64,000 bases of DNA, taken from contig JAFPGC010000045.1 of assembly GCA_017423025.1 (NCBI GenBank), positions 54,267 to 118,266 of the forward strand, written 5' to 3'. The stretch comes from Bacteroidales bacterium (GTDB lineage Bacteria > Bacteroidota > Bacteroidia > Bacteroidales > UBA932). Position 1 is the stretch's first letter. Each line of letters opens with the position of its first letter. A program made the position numbers and the translations under genes. Below the pieces are notes generated by a model, which saw only the letters and a program-made list of their open reading frames with translations, searched no databases and was not told the DNA's origin. Positions 1-9,907 of the stretch are shown piece by piece.

Positions 1-2206
1 ACAGTTCGCCACCATCCTTTATGTCATCATAATGGATGGTGGTTCCCTTTATCTTCTGTCCGTTGAGGTAAACGGCCTTCACATATACGTTTTTCTTGCT
101 CCAGTTCTTGGTGCGCACGGTGAGGGTGCCACCGCCGGAGAGGCGGACCTTGAGGCCGGGAACGCAGGGAGAGCCCAACTCATACTCGTCGCTGCCGGGG
201 CAAACCGGGTAGAAGCCCATGCAGTTGAAGATGTACCATGCGCTCATCTGTCCGCAGTCGTCGTTGCCGCTGAGGGCGTCGGGCGTATTTCCGTAGAAAT
301 GATCGGCCACATAACGCACCCACTTCTGGCAGGCCTTGGGATTGCCCAGCTTGTTGTACAGATACAGCACGTGATGGCAGGGCTCGTTGCCGTGCCAGTA
401 ACCTCCGATGCGGCCCCAGATGTCGTGGGCGCCCGGGATGTCGTCGCTCATCTCCAGTTCGAAGATGCTGTCCAGGCGCTTGCGCAGGAAGTCCTTTCCG
501 GCAATGGCCATGTAGTCTTCGAAGGCGTGGGGGACGGTCCAGGTGTACTGCATGGTGAAGCCTTCCGTAATGTCTCCCCAGCCGTTCACCGAGCCGGGAC
601 CCTGGTAGGCGATGGGGGCGAAAGGCGTGCGCCAGTTGCCCTCGGAATCGCGGCCGCGCATGTACTTGGTCTCGGGATCGATCAGGTTGCGGTAATTCTG
701 GCTTCGGCCGATGAAGAACTCGTAATCCTCCTCGTGCCCCAGCAGCTTGGCCACCTGGGCGATGCACCAGTCGTCGTAAGCATATTCGAGGGTCTTGGAC
801 ACGGATTCCTTCTCCTTGTCGAAGGGGACGTATCCCAGCGTGGTGTATTCGGGAATGCAGTCGTAGTGGGGATTGGTGGCGGTGGTCTTCATAGCCTGGT
901 AGGCCCTTTCATAGTCGAAGCCCTGGACGCCCTTCACTATCATATCGGCCAAAACCGAGCAGGCGTGGTAGCCTATCATACACCAGGTTTCACCTCCGTA
1001 GAAGGACCAGATGGGCAGCATCTTCTCCGTGCTCTTATCGTAATGCGCCAGCATGGAATTGGCGATATCGGCCTGTAACGGCTGATTCACCAGGTTCAGG
1101 AGAGGATGGAAGGCACGGTAGGTGTCCCAGAGCGAGAAGGTGGTGTAATTGGTCCAGTCTTTTGCCTGGCCGATGGTCTTGTCGTGCTCGCGGAAGCGGC
1201 CGTCGGCATCCTGGAAAAGGAAGGGATGCTGCGCCGTGCGGTAGACGCTGGTGTAGAAGGTCTCCTTGGTGGCCAGGTCGCAGCCGGGATCCAGCTGGTA
1301 CTTGCCCAGTTCGGCCTCCCAGAGTGCCTCGGCCTCCTGGCGGACTTCCTCGAAGCTCTTTCCTGCCACTTCCTGAAGGTTGAGGAGGGCACCGTCGGTG
1401 CCCACGGCGGAGACGGCCGTACGGACGGTGATCTGCTGCCCCTCGGTGGTGCTGAATAGGACGCAGGCCTGCAGGCCCTTGCCCCAGGCTTCGAGGCTGC
1501 TGCGGAAGCGCTTGGTGTTGTAGATGACCGGCTGGCCTTCCTGCAGGATGACGAAATCCCGGATGGGCTCCGAGAAGCGGGCGGCAAAGTAGACATAGCG
1601 GTCCGGGTTCCAGCCCGCCACAATCTTGCTGCCTATGATGGTATAGTCGTCCAGCAGGCGCACGGAAGACCATTCGCAGGGCCAGCGGAGGGTGTGGTTC
1701 AGGTCCACCATCACAAAGGCCGAATCGGCCGCCGGATAGGTAAAGCGGAGGATGCCGCTGCGGGCCGATGCCGTCATCTCGGCCTTCACCCCGTAGTCCA
1801 GCAGATCCACCATATAGTAGCCGGGGGACGCCGCCTCCCGCTCATGGCTGAAGCGGGAACGGTAGCCGCTGTCCGGGTCCGTATCCGTACCGGTAGCGCT
1901 TTTCAGGGTGCCGGTTCCGGGAACGAAGAGGAAGTCTCCCAGGTCCGGAATACCGGTGCCGCTAAGATGCGTGAGACTGAAGCCCATGATGGTGGGCTTG
2001 TTGTATTTGTAGCCGGCTGCCACGTCGTAGTCGAAGTCGTCCGTATCGGGGCTTATCTGGATGCCGCCGAAAGGAATCTGAGCACCGGGATAGACATTGC
2101 CGAAGCCGTCGGTGCCGATGAAAGGATTGACGTAACCGATGAGGCGCTCCTGCGCAAAAGCGGCGGTGCAGGCCAGCAGGGCCAGGGCTAAAATGGCTTT
2201 TCTCAT
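1..2206 (-). CDS. GH92 family alpha-mannosidase, 3' end cut by window edge
   Basis: Secreted exo-acting alpha-mannosidase of family GH92, a calcium-dependent family that trims alpha-mannosides from yeast mannan or N-glycans. Read from an ATG at 2206 it begins with signal peptide MRKAILALALLACTAAFAQ and continues with the family N-terminus YVNPFIGTDGFGNVYPGA. Near the cut end the catalytic-domain signatures HGNEP (about 383-400) and GNDDCGQMSAW (about 225-260) are visible. The open frame covers 735 codons without a stop, so only a few dozen residues are likely missing. Its ATG overlaps the stop of the upstream GH92 gene by 4 bases (ATGA), so both are translated from one mRNA. The exact linkage specificity cannot be read from sequence. 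Confidence 0.93.
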   Translation of the reverse strand, partial: MRKAILALALLACTAAFAQERLIGYVNPFIGTDGFGNVYPGAQIPFGGIQISPDTDDFDYDVAAGYKYNKPTIMGFSLTHLSGTGIPDLGDFLFVPGTGTLKSATGTDTDPDSGYRSRFSHEREAASPGYYMVDLLDYGVKAEMTASARSGILRFTYPAADSAFVMVDLNHTLRWPCEWSSVRLLDDYTIIGSKIVAGWNPDRYVYFAARFSEPIRDFVILQEGQPVIYNTKRFRSSLEAWGKGLQACVLFSTTEGQQITVRTAVSAVGTDGALLNLQEVAGKSFEEVRQEAEALWEAELGKYQLDPGCDLATKETFYTSVYRTAQHPFLFQDADGRFREHDKTIGQAKDWTNYTTFSLWDTYRAFHPLLNLVNQPLQADIANSMLAHYDKSTEKMLPIWSFYGGETWCMIGYHACSVLADMIVKGVQGFDYERAYQAMKTTATNPHYDCIPEYTTLGYVPFDKEKESVSKTLEYAYDDWCIAQVAKLLGHEEDYEFFIGRSQNYRNLIDPETKYMRGRDSEGNWRTPFAPIAYQGPGSVNGWGDITEGFTMQYTWTVPHAFEDYMAIAGKDFLRKRLDSIFELEMSDDIPGAHDIWGRIGGYWHGNEPCHHVLYLYNKLGNPKACQKWVRYVADHFYGNTPDALSGNDDCGQMSAWYIFNCMGFYPVCPGSDEYELGSPCVPGLKVRLSGGGTLTVRTKNWSKKNVYVKAVYLNGQKIKGTTIHYDDIKDGGEL

Positions 2207-4521
2207 AGCGAGTAGGGTTTGGTGTCAGCGGAAACGCCGCGACGCTTGTTGGGGGTCTTGCTCATGGTGAATTCCAGCGTGCCGCCCTGCAAAAGCTCTT
2301 CGTGGGTCAGATAGAGCCGGTTCAGGGGTTGGCCGTTCAGTTTGACGGCCTTGACGTAACGCTTGGCATCGCTTACGCCGGGGGCCTTGATTTCCAGGGT
2401 GTTCCCGTTCTCGAACCGGACCTTTACATAAGGAAGATAGGGGGCGCCTATCACATACTGGTCCGTACCCGGGCACACGGGATAGAAGCCCATCACGGAG
2501 AAGATGTACCAGGCACTCATCTGGCCGCAGTCGTCGTTGCCGCCCAGGCCGCGGATTTCGGGCTTGTAAAAACGGTCGATGATTTCCCGCAGCCAGTACT
2601 GGGTTTTCCAGGGCTGGGAAGTCCAGGCGTACAGATAGGGGATATGGTGACTGGGCTCGTTGCCGTGGACATAGCCGCCCAGCAGGCAGTCTTCGGTGAC
2701 GTCCTCGTTGTCCTCGTAGCAGTAGGCGGGCAGTTCGCTGCCGAAGAGGTCGTCCAGGGTGGCGATGAAGCGTTTGTCCCCGCCCATAAGTTTCATTATA
2801 CCGTTCACATCCTGGGGAACGTGGAAGGAGAAGTTCTGGGAGTTGCCTTCGATGAAGCCCTGGCCTACGGTCTGCTTGCTGTCGAAATCGGCCTTGAAGG
2901 AACCGTCGATATAGCGGGGGCGGGCCATGCCCATTTCTTTGTCGAAGACATTCTTGTAATAGGCGGCGCGCTTGAAGTATTCATCGGCCGTTTTCTGGTC
3001 CCCAAGCTTTTGGGCGGCTGCGGCTATGGCCCAGTCGTCATAGGCATATTCCAGGGTGTTGCTGGCCGCCGTGGAAGTGGCCTCCAGCGGCACATAGCCC
3101 AGTTTCATGTATTCTCCCAGCCCTCCGTACCACGGAACGGTGGAGGTGGAAACCATGGCCTTCAGGGCTTCTTTGCCATCTACCTTGAGGCCCTTCACGA
3201 TGGCGTCGGAGAGGACGCTCACGCTGTGGTAACCGGTCATGCACCAGTTCTCATTGGCCATGTGGCTCCAGATGGGGAGCATGCCGTGGACGCTCTGCTC
3301 ATAATGGGCCAGCATGGAGGCAATCATGTCCTCGTCGCGGTGCTGTTTGACCAGCGCCAGGAAGGGATGCTGGGCCCTGTAGGTGTCCCAGAGGGAGAAG
3401 ACGGTGTAGTTGGTAAAGCCCTCTGCCTGGTGCAGTTCATGGTCCAGACCGCGGTACAGGCCGTCTACGTCCATGTAGACGGAAGGATTGATCATGGTAT
3501 GGTAAAGCGAGGTGTAGAACATGGTTTTCTCCTTCTCGCTGCCTTCTATTTCCATGCAGGAGAGTTCCTTCTCCCAGGCCAGTTCGGCCTCCTGCCGAAT
3601 CTGGTCGAAGCCCTTGCTGCCGGCCTCGGCCTCCAGGTTCTTGAGAGCGCCCGTTGTTCCGGTGGCGGAGATGCCCACCTTTACGGTAACCTCCGGCTGG
3701 GCCGCCGTGTCAAAGCGGAACCAGGCGGCGAGCTTGCGGCCCGCCATCTCCGGGAAGTTCTGGTACTGGGGGAACTTGGCATAGCCGCCCTTGTAATAGA
3801 CGGGGGCCTTGTCCTCGTAGCCGTATTCCACGATGGGGCTGGAGAAGCTCATGGCAAAATAGGTATAATTGGTGCGGGCCCAGCCGTTGGTGATGCGGTA
3901 GCCCACGACGAGGGTGGGACTCAGCACCTTCACCTCGGCCCAGAGCGTCTTGCCGTCGTAATTGTAGATGCCGTGGTCCAGGTCCAGGACAACGTGGCCC
4001 TTATCGGCCCCTTGTGGGAAGGTGTAGCGGTGCACGCCCACGCGCGGGGTGGCCGTCAGTTCCACCTGGATGCCGCTGTCTTCCAGCCGTACCTCATAGT
4101 GCCCGGCCCCGGCCGATTCATGTTCATGGCTGAAGCGCTGGCGATAACCCTCTTCCGGCCTTTCCGCCGTTCCGGGCGTAAGCAGGATCTCTCCCGTTCC
4201 GGGCATCAACAGAATGTCTCCCAGGTCCGAATGGCCGGTTCCGCTGAAGTGTGTGTGGGAAAAGCCCACGATGGTGGGGTCGTCATATTGGTAGCCGGCG
4301 CAGTACTCGTAGGTGCGGGGCTGATAGACTCCCTTGATGTTGTGGGGAATCATTTCCGTGTCGGGAGACAGCTGCACTCCGCCGAAGGGAACGCAGGCTC
4401 CGGGGAAGGTATGACCCATTCCGGTGGTGCCGATGAAGGGATTCACATACTGTGTGTGCTGGGCCTGGAGGCTTATGCATAAGCCCAGAGCCAAGGCCGA
4501 TAAGAAAAAATGCGTTTTCAT
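2203..4521 (-). CDS. GH92 family alpha-mannosidase
   Basis: Second tandem GH92 enzyme, 772 residues, about the usual family length. It has a Sec signal peptide (MKTHFFLSALALGLCISLQAQ region, cleavage near residue 20), the N-terminal beta-sandwich start TQYVNPFIGTTGMGHTFPGA, and in the (alpha/alpha)6 domain the signatures HGNEPSHHIPYLY (family general acid Glu) and GNDDCGQMSAWY (family general base Asp region). It acts in the periplasm or at the cell surface on alpha-mannosides. It is the first gene of a two-gene operon with the downstream GH92 and is divergent from the phosphoesterase at 4569. A TATCTTTG box lies only 4 nt upstream of its ATG. The two copies probably differ in linkage preference, which is inference. 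Confidence 0.96.
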   Translation of the reverse strand: MKTHFFLSALALGLCISLQAQHTQYVNPFIGTTGMGHTFPGACVPFGGVQLSPDTEMIPHNIKGVYQPRTYEYCAGYQYDDPTIVGFSHTHFSGTGHSDLGDILLMPGTGEILLTPGTAERPEEGYRQRFSHEHESAGAGHYEVRLEDSGIQVELTATPRVGVHRYTFPQGADKGHVVLDLDHGIYNYDGKTLWAEVKVLSPTLVVGYRITNGWARTNYTYFAMSFSSPIVEYGYEDKAPVYYKGGYAKFPQYQNFPEMAGRKLAAWFRFDTAAQPEVTVKVGISATGTTGALKNLEAEAGSKGFDQIRQEAELAWEKELSCMEIEGSEKEKTMFYTSLYHTMINPSVYMDVDGLYRGLDHELHQAEGFTNYTVFSLWDTYRAQHPFLALVKQHRDEDMIASMLAHYEQSVHGMLPIWSHMANENWCMTGYHSVSVLSDAIVKGLKVDGKEALKAMVSTSTVPWYGGLGEYMKLGYVPLEATSTAASNTLEYAYDDWAIAAAAQKLGDQKTADEYFKRAAYYKNVFDKEMGMARPRYIDGSFKADFDSKQTVGQGFIEGNSQNFSFHVPQDVNGIMKLMGGDKRFIATLDDLFGSELPAYCYEDNEDVTEDCLLGGYVHGNEPSHHIPYLYAWTSQPWKTQYWLREIIDRFYKPEIRGLGGNDDCGQMSAWYIFSVMGFYPVCPGTDQYVIGAPYLPYVKVRFENGNTLEIKAPGVSDAKRYVKAVKLNGQPLNRLYLTHEELLQGGTLEFTMSKTPNKRRGVSADTKPYSL

Positions 4522-4525
4522 ACCT

Positions 4526-4533
4526 CAAAGATA
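4526..4533 (-). promoter_or_regulatory. Candidate -7 promoter box for the GH92 pair
   Basis: TATCTTTG on the minus strand matches the Bacteroidota -7 consensus TAnnTTTG and ends 4 nt before the ATG at 4521, which would place transcription start at or next to the start codon. No clear TTTG is seen at the -33 position. Confidence 0.5.
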
Positions 4534-4568
4534 AACAATAATGGCGATTTTTCACTATATTTATCCCT

Positions 4569-5927
4569 ATGAAATGGACCCGTCTTACCATGGGGCTTCT
4601 GGCCCTTCCTTTTCTTTTCGCCTGCAGGCAACAGGCCGGGAGTTTTGACGAGAACTCTATCGTCCTCTCCCTGGGCATTATAAGCGATACGCATATAGGA
4701 AACGGATACGGTTCGGAGGCAAAGTTCAAGGAGGTCCTCACCCAGTTGGAGGAGGCTTCCCAGGGGAATCTGGCCGGCGTCCTGGTGGTGGGAGACCTCA
4801 TCAATGTGGCTTCGGAGAAGCAGATGGCCGATTTCAAGAGAATCTACGAAGAAGTCCTGGATCCCGCCGCGGTCCCCATGGTTTATACCATCGGCAATCA
4901 CGACATGAATCCCCAGTACCGCTGGACCGGGGAGAGCGTTGCCCAGCACAAGGTTTTCCATACCATTCTGGGAGAAGAGTATTTCAAGACGGACCTGGAC
5001 CCGGTCATGAGGGATTCCCTGGAATGCCGGCACTGCGTAATAGGGAACTGTCACATCCTGTGCCTCACTCCGGAGCACTCCAGTCCCATTACTTATGCCC
5101 CCGCCGTCCTGGACTGGCTGGAAGCCCGCCTGAAAGAGATAACGGAAAAAGATCCGGACCGCTATGTCCTCCTCCTTACCCATCCCATGATTTACGGCAC
5201 CTGCTACGGTTCCGTCCTGCAGGATACGTACACCCGTATGGGAGATTACTGGTCCACCAAAGAACTGAGCGAGATTCTTTCCCGCTATCCGCAGGTCATC
5301 ACTTTCGGCGGCCACCTGCATTTCCCCCTGAACGACCCCCGCAGCATCTGGCAGGGATCCTTCACCGCCGTGGGAACCGCCTCTACCAGCTATATGGCCA
5401 TCGACAACGGAAACTATGAGGATATGGCCACCGTTACCGTGATGAAGGGCGCCGGAAACTTCTCGCAGGGCCTTCTGCTGCAGTTTGACAAAAAGGGAAA
5501 TGCACGCCTGACCCGCATGGATTTCTTCAACAAGGCCACCATAGGGGAAGCTTGGGAACTGGGAGCACCCAGGGCCGATGGCTCCCATCTGCGCAGATAC
5601 AATCACGAGACCCTCAGGGCCCGGAATACGCCGCCGACGCTTTCATCGGCCCAATTCCAGGACGGGAAACTCTGCTTCGCCGCCGGAAAGGACGACGAAT
5701 TCGTCCACCACTACCGCATCACCCTTATCAAGGACGGCGAGCCGGTAGTCACAAAAAAGATCCTGGCCGATTTTTACAAAGTCCCGCTTCCGTCCCAGAT
5801 GAAGGAATCCTACGAGCTTCCTCTGGACGGCCTGGAGGAAGGGGAGTACACCGCCAGCATCGTGGCCTTGGATTCCTGGGATGCGCAGAGTGAGCCCCTT
5901 ATCTGCTCCTTCCACGTAGACAAATAA
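4569..5927 (+). CDS. Calcineurin-like metallophosphoesterase lipoprotein
   Basis: A 452-residue secreted phosphoesterase with a lipobox (PFLFAC, Cys19). The binuclear-metal motifs of the calcineurin-like family are in order: D40-T-H42, G75-D76, G109-N-H-D112, then LLTHPM and FGGHLHF. A C-terminal beta-rich domain follows from about residue 350. Family members hydrolyse phosphomonoesters or diesters; the substrate is unknown. It is first in a plus-strand run of glycoside hydrolase genes with 12-17 nt gaps, so it probably removes phosphate-bearing groups from the same glycan or its breakdown products (inference). The intergenic space to the divergent GH92 is only 47 nt, with TATATTTA just before the ATG as a weak promoter candidate. 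Confidence 0.88.
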   Translation: MKWTRLTMGLLALPFLFACRQQAGSFDENSIVLSLGIISDTHIGNGYGSEAKFKEVLTQLEEASQGNLAGVLVVGDLINVASEKQMADFKRIYEEVLDPAAVPMVYTIGNHDMNPQYRWTGESVAQHKVFHTILGEEYFKTDLDPVMRDSLECRHCVIGNCHILCLTPEHSSPITYAPAVLDWLEARLKEITEKDPDRYVLLLTHPMIYGTCYGSVLQDTYTRMGDYWSTKELSEILSRYPQVITFGGHLHFPLNDPRSIWQGSFTAVGTASTSYMAIDNGNYEDMATVTVMKGAGNFSQGLLLQFDKKGNARLTRMDFFNKATIGEAWELGAPRADGSHLRRYNHETLRARNTPPTLSSAQFQDGKLCFAAGKDDEFVHHYRITLIKDGEPVVTKKILADFYKVPLPSQMKESYELPLDGLEEGEYTASIVALDSWDAQSEPLICSFHVDK

Positions 5928-5943
5928 TTCAAAACCAACCCAT

Positions 5944-7278
5944 ATGTTAACCACACTATTAATCTCCGCCTTCCTGGGCCTGGCCAGCCAGCCCATCCTT
6001 CCCGATGTGGAAGAAGGCGTCAAGGGCTATGTGCCTTCCGCCCAGGTCGTAGCCGCCAAAGAACAGTTTCGCGACGACAAGTTCGGCGTATTCATTCACT
6101 GGGGCGTGTATTCCATGCTGGCCCAGGGAGAATGGGTGATGTATAACGAGAAGGTTCCCTACGAGGTGTATTCCACCTACCCGGGGGGCTTCTATCCCTC
6201 CCGCTTCGATGCCCGTCAGTGGGTCCGCCAGATCAAGGCTTCCGGCGCCAAGTACATCACCATCACTTCGCGCCATCACGACGGCTTCTCGATGTTCAAG
6301 ACCAAGGCTTCTCCCTACAATGTAGTGGAGGCAACGCCCTGGCACCGCGATCCCATCAAGGAACTGGCCGAAGCCTGCCACGCCGAGGGAATCGGCCTGA
6401 ACTTCTATTATTCCCTGCTGGACTGGGGTCGTGATGACTATCCCCGCGGAGACGGCAATCCCAAGGCCGATTACGCCCACTACCTGGACTTCATGTGCGA
6501 GCAGATTACGGAACTCCTCACCAACTACGGTCCCATCGGCTGCATCTGGTTCGACGGCGACTGGGCCAAGATCAAAAAGCCCGAACCCGGACAGGAACTG
6601 AAGGTGGACTTCGACTGGGGCTATGAGAGAATCTACAACCTCATCCACAGCCTCCAGCCTTCCTGCCTGGTGGCCAACAACCACCACCGCGTTCCCATTC
6701 CGGGAGAAGACATCCAGATTTTTGAACGCGACATTCCCGGAGAAAATGAATCCGGTTACAGCCGCACCAGCCACGTGAGCCAGGATCTGGCCCTGGAAAC
6801 CTGCAAGACGCTCAATGACAACTGGGGCTACAACCTCAGGGATCCCAAGTGGAAAACCGTTCCCGAACTGCTCCGCACCCTGGTGAACATTGCCGGCCGC
6901 AATGCCAATCTCCTGCTCAACGTGGGGCCCGCCCCGGACGGAACCATTCCCGCCGGCAGTGTGGAGCGCCTGGCCGCCATGGGAGAATGGATGGCCGCCA
7001 ACGGGGAAAGCATCTACGGCACGCGTGCCACCATGCTCAAACCCCAGCCCTGGGGCGTTCTCACCCACAAGGAAGGCAAGATTTTCCTGCACGTGCTGGA
7101 AATGCCCGAGGACGGCGTCATCACCCTTCCCTTCACCCTCAAGGTAAAGAAGGGCAAGGTAAAGGCTTTTGCCGATGGCACTCCGCTCCAGTTCAAGAAG
7201 ACCAAGACCGATTTCTCTGTCTGGGTTCCCGCCGATGCAGATTGCAGCACGGACTATATCATCGAGATTGACCTGTAA
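5944..7278 (+). CDS. GH29 alpha-L-fucosidase
   Basis: A 444-residue GH29 enzyme with a short hydrophobic signal sequence. Signatures seen are KFGVFIHWGVYS (residues 46-57), TSRHHDGFSMF (109-118) and IWFDGDW, where D204 is the expected catalytic nucleophile; a small C-terminal beta-sandwich follows from about residue 355. GH29 enzymes remove alpha-L-fucose (some act on alpha-L-galactose) with retention. It sits 16 nt after the phosphoesterase and 12 nt before the next gene, in the same operon. The general acid is not conserved across the family and was not assigned here. Confidence 0.95.
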   Translation: MLTTLLISAFLGLASQPILPDVEEGVKGYVPSAQVVAAKEQFRDDKFGVFIHWGVYSMLAQGEWVMYNEKVPYEVYSTYPGGFYPSRFDARQWVRQIKASGAKYITITSRHHDGFSMFKTKASPYNVVEATPWHRDPIKELAEACHAEGIGLNFYYSLLDWGRDDYPRGDGNPKADYAHYLDFMCEQITELLTNYGPIGCIWFDGDWAKIKKPEPGQELKVDFDWGYERIYNLIHSLQPSCLVANNHHRVPIPGEDIQIFERDIPGENESGYSRTSHVSQDLALETCKTLNDNWGYNLRDPKWKTVPELLRTLVNIAGRNANLLLNVGPAPDGTIPAGSVERLAAMGEWMAANGESIYGTRATMLKPQPWGVLTHKEGKIFLHVLEMPEDGVITLPFTLKVKKGKVKAFADGTPLQFKKTKTDFSVWVPADADCSTDYIIEIDL

Positions 7279-7290
7279 ACTATTCCGGAA

Positions 7291-8118
7291 ATGAAAAAGC
7301 TTCTGATTCTCTTTGCGGCAGCCCTTTCCCTGTTTGCCTGCAGTCAGGCACCCACCCCCATCAAGGTCATGACCTTCAATGTGCGGGCTGGTGTAGCCAA
7401 TGACCATGAGAATTCCTGGCAGTACAGGCGCAAGGCCGCTGCCGATATGATCCTGGACCAGCGTCCCGCCGTCTTCGGCGTGCAGGAGGCGGTGGATTTC
7501 CAGCTGGAGTACTTCCTGGAGCAATGCCCCATGTACAAATGCGTGGGCGTGGGCCGCGAGGACGGTGTCAAGCAGGGTGAACACATGTCGGTTTTCTACG
7601 ACACCACCCGTATCGCCCTCAAGGACTGGGGTACCTACTGGCTTTCCGAGACCCCTGACGAGCCTTCGCTGGGTTGGGATGCCGCCTGCCGCCGCACCGC
7701 CACCTGGACCTTGCTGAAAGACCTGGCCTGCAACAAGGAGTTCTTCTTTGTGAACACGCACCTGGACCATGTGGGTCAGGTGGCCCGCCGCAACGGCCTG
7801 GCCCTCATTGTGGAAAGGATCGGCCAAATGAATCCGAAAGGCTTCCCCATGATTCTGACCGGAGACTTCAACGTTTACCCTGACGACCCTTGCCTGACGG
7901 ATCTTCGCGGTATTATGTCCGATGTCTGGGAAACCGCTCCCGAAATTGACGAAGGCCCCACCTGGCACGACTGGGGCAAGGTGACCGGTACCCGTCACAT
8001 CGACTATATCTTTTATTCCGGCTATACGAAGTGCACCAGCCTTACCCGTCTGACCAAGTCCTATGACAACATGCCCTTCGTATCGGACCATTATCCCGTA
8101 ATCGCGGTGTTGGAATAA
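7291..8118 (+). CDS. Endonuclease/exonuclease/phosphatase-fold lipoprotein
   Basis: A 275-residue secreted lipoprotein (lipobox SLFAC, Cys17) of the EEP superfamily (DNase I/exonuclease III/inositol phosphatase fold). Family motifs are present: MTFNVRAG at the start of the domain, VQEAVDFQ (metal-binding Glu), VNTHLDHVG, LTGDFNVYPDD, and the terminal SDHYPV with the catalytic His. Members cleave phosphodiesters or phosphomonoesters. As a membrane-anchored extracytoplasmic enzyme inside a glycosidase operon it more likely acts on a phosphorylated carbohydrate or lipid-linked group than on DNA; that is inference. Confidence 0.88.
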   Translation: MKKLLILFAAALSLFACSQAPTPIKVMTFNVRAGVANDHENSWQYRRKAAADMILDQRPAVFGVQEAVDFQLEYFLEQCPMYKCVGVGREDGVKQGEHMSVFYDTTRIALKDWGTYWLSETPDEPSLGWDAACRRTATWTLLKDLACNKEFFFVNTHLDHVGQVARRNGLALIVERIGQMNPKGFPMILTGDFNVYPDDPCLTDLRGIMSDVWETAPEIDEGPTWHDWGKVTGTRHIDYIFYSGYTKCTSLTRLTKSYDNMPFVSDHYPVIAVLE

Positions 8119-8132
8119 GATAGCCCGGGGAT

Positions 8133-9890
8133 ATGAAACTCCTTCTCGTCATAACCATCGGCGGCCTTCTGGGCCACGCTGTCGACACTGGCTACGACGG
8201 CCGCCTGTCGCAGTATATAACGGGGCCGGAGAGTTATGCCATCCACCTGTTCAGCCCGGAGATGGTGGCCCAGGGAAAAGGCGGCTGGCAGGGAGAACAT
8301 GCCGGCAAGTGGATGTATACCGCCGCAAAGGCCTATGAGCGCACCGGAGATCCCGTACTTAGGGAAAAACTGGTTTCCGTGGCCGATTATCTGCTGTCCC
8401 TTCAGGAGGAAAACGGCTACCTGGGCTGTTACGGGGAGGACAAACGCTACTATCACCGCCCCGGCCCCGAGGAAATGAAGGTGGACTGGGACACCTGGAT
8501 CATGGCGTATCTTATCAAAGGTTTCACCGAGGCCAGTGTAGCGTTGGACCAGCCCCGTTATGCCGATTGCGCCCTGCGTATTGCCGGATTCCTGCATTGG
8601 ACCGTCTTTGACCAGGGAATCAAGATAGCCCAGACCGGGCAGCACAGCGGCATGGCCGGCTGCGGCATCCTGGATCCGCTCTGCGACCTCTATCTCCTGA
8701 GGCCGGAGCCGGTGGTGAAAGAACTCATAGACCGCTGTATCTTTGAACTGGACAACACCCCCTGCCTCCAGCTCATTTCGCTGGCCCGGAAAGGGTACGA
8801 TGTTTCCCTCATCGGCAACGGGAAGATCTATGAGATGAACCGCTGCCTCACGGGAATGGCCAAGGCCTTTCAGCTGTTCGGGGACACGCGTCTTCTGGAA
8901 GCCTGCACCCTGGCCTGGGAAAACATCCGCAGCGCCCATCTCACCACCCTGGGAGGCCCCTGGGGCGGCATCAATTTCTGCTGGGAACTGTTCAACCGCC
9001 CGGCCGAGTGGGCCCCCTATGAGTGTACCGAAACCTGCTCGGTGATGGAATGGATGCATTTCACCTGGGAGATGCTGCGCATCACCGGCGATGGGAGATA
9101 TGCCGGGGAGCTGGAGAAAACCTGCTATAATGCCCTGCTGGCCGCCCGGGCCGATGACGGCCTGCGCTGGGAGTATTACGTGCGCACCAACGGGGAGCTC
9201 ACCCCCAGGGGAGACTGGGCCTGCTGCTGGAGCAGCGGAATGACGGCCCTGGAAGACATCCCCGTCTATCTGTACGATACCCGCAAGGACGGCGTCTATG
9301 TGAATATCATCTCCGAATCCTCCTATGAGACGTCCGTAAAAGGGAATCCGGTGAAAATCTGCCAGAGCTCGGATTATGCCCGCAGCGGCAAGGCAGTTTT
9401 CGAGGTAGGCGGCCGGGGAAATTTCACCCTCGCGGTGCATCGGCCCGGATGGGCGCAGTCCTTCACGGTGAAAGTGAACGGAAAGGCGATGACGCCGAAG
9501 GAAAAGGACGGATACATCCGTGTCAAACGCTCCTGGAAGGATGGAGACCGCCTGGAAATCGAGTTCCCTTACGAGGTACGCACCCTGGAAAAGAGCTGGG
9601 AATACCGCAATGCCGGAAAGGACGAGTACAACTTCCCCAACTGGTACAACGGTTTCACCCGGCACTATGTCACTTTCTGTGCGGGCCCTCTGGTCTATGC
9701 CACCAACCACCAGGACGGTTTCGAGCATCCCAACCCCCTGCTTCTGACGCGCGGGGAAATAGCCTCGGCCCGCCTGGACTCGGACGGACAGCTCCTTGCC
9801 GGAACGCTTCGCCTAAAGCCTATTGCGCTGATGCCTCCTTTCGATGAAGGCCCGCAGTGGCGCACCATTTGGTTTCAGATTAAACAATAA
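8133..9890 (+). CDS. GH127-like (DUF1680) glycoside hydrolase
   Basis: A 585-residue protein of the DUF1680 clan that includes GH127 and GH146 beta-L-arabinofuranosidases. The (alpha/alpha)6 barrel occupies roughly residues 30-385 and a beta-sandwich the rest. The zinc-thiolate active-site pattern of the family is intact: E300-T-C302 and the adjacent pair C364-C365 in WACCWSS; one of these cysteines is the nucleophile in characterised members. A short N-terminal hydrophobic stretch serves as a signal peptide. Its neighbours (GH28, GH106) fit a pectic side-chain role, but characterised members of the clan also act on other furanosides, so substrate is open. Confidence 0.85.
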   Translation: MKLLLVITIGGLLGHAVDTGYDGRLSQYITGPESYAIHLFSPEMVAQGKGGWQGEHAGKWMYTAAKAYERTGDPVLREKLVSVADYLLSLQEENGYLGCYGEDKRYYHRPGPEEMKVDWDTWIMAYLIKGFTEASVALDQPRYADCALRIAGFLHWTVFDQGIKIAQTGQHSGMAGCGILDPLCDLYLLRPEPVVKELIDRCIFELDNTPCLQLISLARKGYDVSLIGNGKIYEMNRCLTGMAKAFQLFGDTRLLEACTLAWENIRSAHLTTLGGPWGGINFCWELFNRPAEWAPYECTETCSVMEWMHFTWEMLRITGDGRYAGELEKTCYNALLAARADDGLRWEYYVRTNGELTPRGDWACCWSSGMTALEDIPVYLYDTRKDGVYVNIISESSYETSVKGNPVKICQSSDYARSGKAVFEVGGRGNFTLAVHRPGWAQSFTVKVNGKAMTPKEKDGYIRVKRSWKDGDRLEIEFPYEVRTLEKSWEYRNAGKDEYNFPNWYNGFTRHYVTFCAGPLVYATNHQDGFEHPNPLLLTRGEIASARLDSDGQLLAGTLRLKPIALMPPFDEGPQWRTIWFQIKQ

Positions 9891-9907
9891 TTTATAAATA
9901 CCTAAAA